Part shown: piece after piece, positions 29,469-30,700 of the stretch
Layout: each line of letters starts with the position of its first letter
How positions within the stretch are numbered: the stretch's first letter is position 1
Origin: a virus
Reading direction: 5' to 3' (one strand)
IMG/VR virus record: IMGVR_UViG_3300005098_000032
Span: 1 to 30,700 of that record
Length of the DNA stretch: 30,700 nt
Translations under genes and position numbers: made by a program
The notes under the pieces: generated by a model
The model's database searches: none
Told to the model about the DNA's origin: nothing
What the model saw: only the letters and a program-made list of their open reading frames with translations

Positions 29469-29845
29469 TTGGTCACCTCCTCAAAGACCTCTAGGAGGCC
29501 CTGGAACGAGACCCGAGGAGCTATGGGCCTAGGGTCGCCCTGGGCCGGGATCGTCGCTTGTAGGGTCGTTTTTGCCAGCCTGACGGCCTCCGGGGAGGGA
29601 GGAGCTTCCTGCAGGGCCGTTCGGAGGGTCTCCAAGGCGTCCGGGACCTGGTCCAGGAGCACGGCAAGAAGCGCCCAAGGATCGAGGGAGGGCTTTCGGA
29701 AGGAAGGGGAGCCGACCTGGAGGTGACCTCGGATGGTGACCGTCGCATCGACAGGGTAGGTCTTATCGTGCGCCGGAGCCTGGGACGGCTTGAACCGGCT
29801 CAGGCACTTCGAAAGGGCCAGTTTCACGGTGTCGGTCTTGTTCAT
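29465..29845 (-). CDS. First gene of the early operon, conserved phage protein of unknown function
   Basis: 126 residues, GC-rich. ATG 29845 follows AGGAG at 8 nt and a strong promoter at 29913-29941. The middle reads VDATVTIRGHLQVG, then LDPWALLAVLLDQVPDALET, resembling a small phage protein type I recall with a strand-forming N-terminus and a P-W-x-L-L-A-V-A-L-type helix. A Pro-rich linker and an amphipathic C-terminal helix (FQGLLEVFEEVTK) follow. It is the first gene of the leftward early operon, so it is probably expressed immediately after infection. No function is known to me. Confidence 0.6.
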   Translation of the reverse strand: MNKTDTVKLALSKCLSRFKPSQAPAHDKTYPVDATVTIRGHLQVGSPSFRKPSLDPWALLAVLLDQVPDALETLRTALQEAPPSPEAVRLAKTTLQATIPAQGDPRPIAPRVSFQGLLEVFEEVTK

Positions 29846-29912
29846 GGTTCAGTCTCCTGAATGGTTGGGCCGCTGGGCGGTGGCCGGGGCGGCGGTTTCG
29901 TTCGACACCTAT

Positions 29913-29941
29913 AGCTTAGAGGGGGATGGGCCCGGTGTCAA
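29913..29941 (-). promoter_or_regulatory. Sigma70-type early promoter
   Basis: On the minus strand a perfect TTGACA (29936-29941), a 17-nt spacer and TAAGCT (29913-29918) form a credible promoter about 70 nt upstream of the first early gene. It is the best promoter I found in the window and would drive the leftward early operon. Start site near 29906 is inferred. Confidence 0.7.
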
Positions 29942-30218
29942 GGAGGAGAAGGGATTTTTTTATTTTTGGTGGTCCAAAATAATGCAAAATCTATTTATTT
30001 TGATTTTTCGAAGTGGAAGGGGGTCTGAACCGCTCGGAAATCGAACACTTTTTTGTAAGTGAGGGCTGGAAAGGGCCCAAAATCGGGCCGAGACGCTTCC
30101 CGGCATGACGGATGGTGTCACAGTTTAAGTCCTTGAAAAGAAAGGGGTTAGGACTGGAAGAGGCCCGATTTTTCTTGTAAAAAGGGGGGTATTGAGGCCC
30201 CTATATTTCCCTTAGAGA

Positions 30219-30243
30219 ACCCCCTCATCTATTTGAAGGGGGT
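30219..30243. repeat. Short hairpin ACCCCC / GGGGGT
   Basis: A perfect 6-bp stem with a 13-nt loop just left of the AT-rich core. No T-run immediately follows on either strand. Confidence 0.4.
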
Positions 30244-30267
30244 ATAGAAAGAATTATTTTATATAAG

Positions 30268-30291
30268 AACCGTCAAGCGTCCAAACCGTCA
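30268..30291 (+). repeat. Direct repeat AACCGTCA, two copies 16 bp apart
   Basis: Copies at 30268-30275 and 30284-30291. The second continues into CA, so it carries the reverse-strand form of the TGTGAC motif found nearby. Confidence 0.45.
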
Positions 30292-30296
30292 CAGTA

Positions 30297-30328
30297 TAAT
30301 ATAAATAATTCTAAAATAATATAAATAA
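30297..30328 (+). repeat. Direct repeat TAATATAAATAA, two copies 20 bp apart
   Basis: Identical 12-mers at 30297-30308 and 30317-30328 in pure A/T sequence, about two helical turns apart. It could be an easily melted element. Confidence 0.5.
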
Positions 30329-30362
30329 ATTATTTTTTCTGAAGTTTTTTAATTTTTTTAAG

Positions 30363-30392
30363 TGTGACAGATATGTGACGAATGTTGTGACA
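30363..30392 (+). repeat. Three phased TGTGACR iteron-like repeats
   Basis: TGTGACA at 30363, TGTGACG at 30374 and TGTGACA at 30386, spaced 11 and 12 bp, so all face roughly the same side of the helix. AAGTGT and ACACTT bracket the array (30360-30365 and 30390-30395). Reverse-orientation copies TGTCACA (30116) and CGTCACA (30287) lie nearby. Confidence 0.6.
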
Positions 30393-30534
30393 CTTCTGAT
30401 AACTTTTTACGCTCTTGAATAAAAATAATTCATTTTTGATTTTTTTGAAGTCCAAAAATCATTTTGATTTTTTCGAATTTTTTAATTTATTTTTATTTAT
30501 TTTTGAATATTTTTAATGAAAAAACTAACAAAAG

Positions 30535-30600
30535 CCGAACAAGTCCACTTTTTAGCCAAAAATTAAGGAAAAAATTACAAAATTCTTACAACTTGTTCGG
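30535..30600. repeat. Long inverted repeat CCGAACAAGT / ACTTGTTCGG
   Basis: Perfect 10-bp arms at 30535-30544 and 30591-30600 enclose a 46-nt AT-rich loop. It may be a binding-site pair or a cruciform-forming element at the edge of the AT-rich region. Confidence 0.5.
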
Positions 30601-30604
30601 GCCC

Positions 30605-30700
30605 AGTCCCTAACTGTGCGATATCGCACACTCGGTCGAGTCGGGTTGGGGCGAGTTGCGGCACCCCTGAAGTCCTCGGCGAGTCCCTGGACGAGTCCCT
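30605..30700 (+). repeat. Repeated AGTCCCT motif reaching the right edge
   Basis: AGTCCCT at 30605, and GAGTCCCT at 30681 and 30693 (12 bp apart). The last copy ends at the edge, so the array may continue outside the window. Related GAGTC/GAGTT motifs lie between. Confidence 0.4.
30615..30630. promoter_or_regulatory. Perfect 16-bp palindrome, operator-like
   Basis: TGTGCGATATCGCACA is a perfect palindrome with no spacer, typical of a site for a dimeric DNA-binding protein. The sequence changes abruptly here from AT-rich to GC-rich. Confidence 0.5.

Larger units (their letters stand above)
29972..30477 (+). repeat. Dispersed module GTCCAAAA ... TTTTGATTTTTCGAA
   Basis: GTCCAAAA at 29972 is followed by TTTTGATTTTTCGAAG at 29998. 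The same pair recurs as GTCCAAAA at 30450 and TTTTGATTTTTTCGAA at 30462, preceded by a variant copy of the second half at 30433-30450. The copies flank most of the AT-rich region. Confidence 0.5.
29942..30700. other. Noncoding AT-rich region, candidate origin or control centre
   Basis: About 750 bp without a convincing gene; the short frames present overlap repeats and lack ribosome sites. The middle (about 30240-30590) is extremely AT-rich, flanked by GC-rich DNA at both sides. It contains direct repeats, phased TGTGAC motifs, hairpins, a 10-bp inverted repeat and a perfect palindrome, listed separately. This combination resembles a phage replication origin or main regulatory region next to the early promoter. 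Confidence 0.55.

Noticed and set aside
29790-30062. Plus-strand open frame over the early promoter
   Set aside because: It overlaps the first early gene and its promoter, lacks a ribosome site and has no conserved motif.
30219-30600. CRISPR array in the repeat-rich noncoding region
   Set aside because: Repeats are short, differ from one another, are not regularly spaced by unique spacers and lack cas genes; the Cas4-like nuclease belongs to the replication module.

Overview
The window is part of a tailed double-stranded DNA bacteriophage or prophage (Caudoviricetes) with a long non-contractile, siphovirus-type tail. The evidence is a complete head-to-tail morphogenesis set (portal, XkdF-like protease/scaffold, gpD-like decoration protein, lambda-E-type major capsid protein, connectors, tail tube, G/GT chaperones with a frameshift signal, a ~1,317-residue tape measure). 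It is followed by a phage replication module and an array of small early genes. No integrase, lysis, terminase or tRNA gene is visible, so the window is an incomplete genome. Strong AGGAGG-type ribosome sites and one good sigma70-type promoter point to a bacterial host, which I cannot name. Base composition is patchy, with GC-rich blocks inside AT-rich genes.

Layout. (1) 1-12167, minus strand, read right to left: protease/scaffold, decoration protein, major capsid, a small head protein, head-tail connector, a small basic protein, tail terminator-like protein, major tail tube, chaperones G and GT, tape measure, LamG-like virion protein, and a tail protein running off the left edge. GC-rich hairpins sit just after the capsid and tail-tube genes. 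(2) 12168-12334: divergent control region with several overlapping dyads. (3) 12335-14129, plus strand: only the portal and an HK97 gp10-like protein, an unusual split of the head module. (4) 14116-24734, minus strand: RuvC-like resolvase, MazZ/DUF5664-type dATP/dGTP diphosphohydrolase, a coiled-coil protein, family A DNA polymerase, FmdB-type zinc ribbon, a possible ssDNA-binding-like protein, SNF2-type helicase, a Cas4-like Fe-S nuclease fused to an AT-hook protein with its own internal ribosome site, a zinc-ribbon protein, and a PrimPol/SF3 primase-helicase whose 3' end looks frameshifted. (5) 24821-29845, minus strand: fifteen small, tightly coupled, mostly unrecognised genes, including a three-member paralogous family. 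(6) 29846-30700: the promoter for the minus-strand early operon, then about 750 bp of very AT-rich noncoding DNA with phased TGTGAC repeats, direct repeats, long inverted repeats and a perfect 16-bp palindrome. This is the best candidate for a replication origin or regulatory centre.

How it works together. The promoter near 29.9 kb probably drives the small early genes and then, in the same direction, the replication genes. The primase-helicase, polymerase, SNF2 helicase, nuclease and resolvase form a nearly self-sufficient replication/recombination kit, and the diphosphohydrolase adjusts the nucleotide pool. Late expression probably starts from the 12.2-12.3 kb control region, leftward into capsid and tail genes and rightward into the portal.
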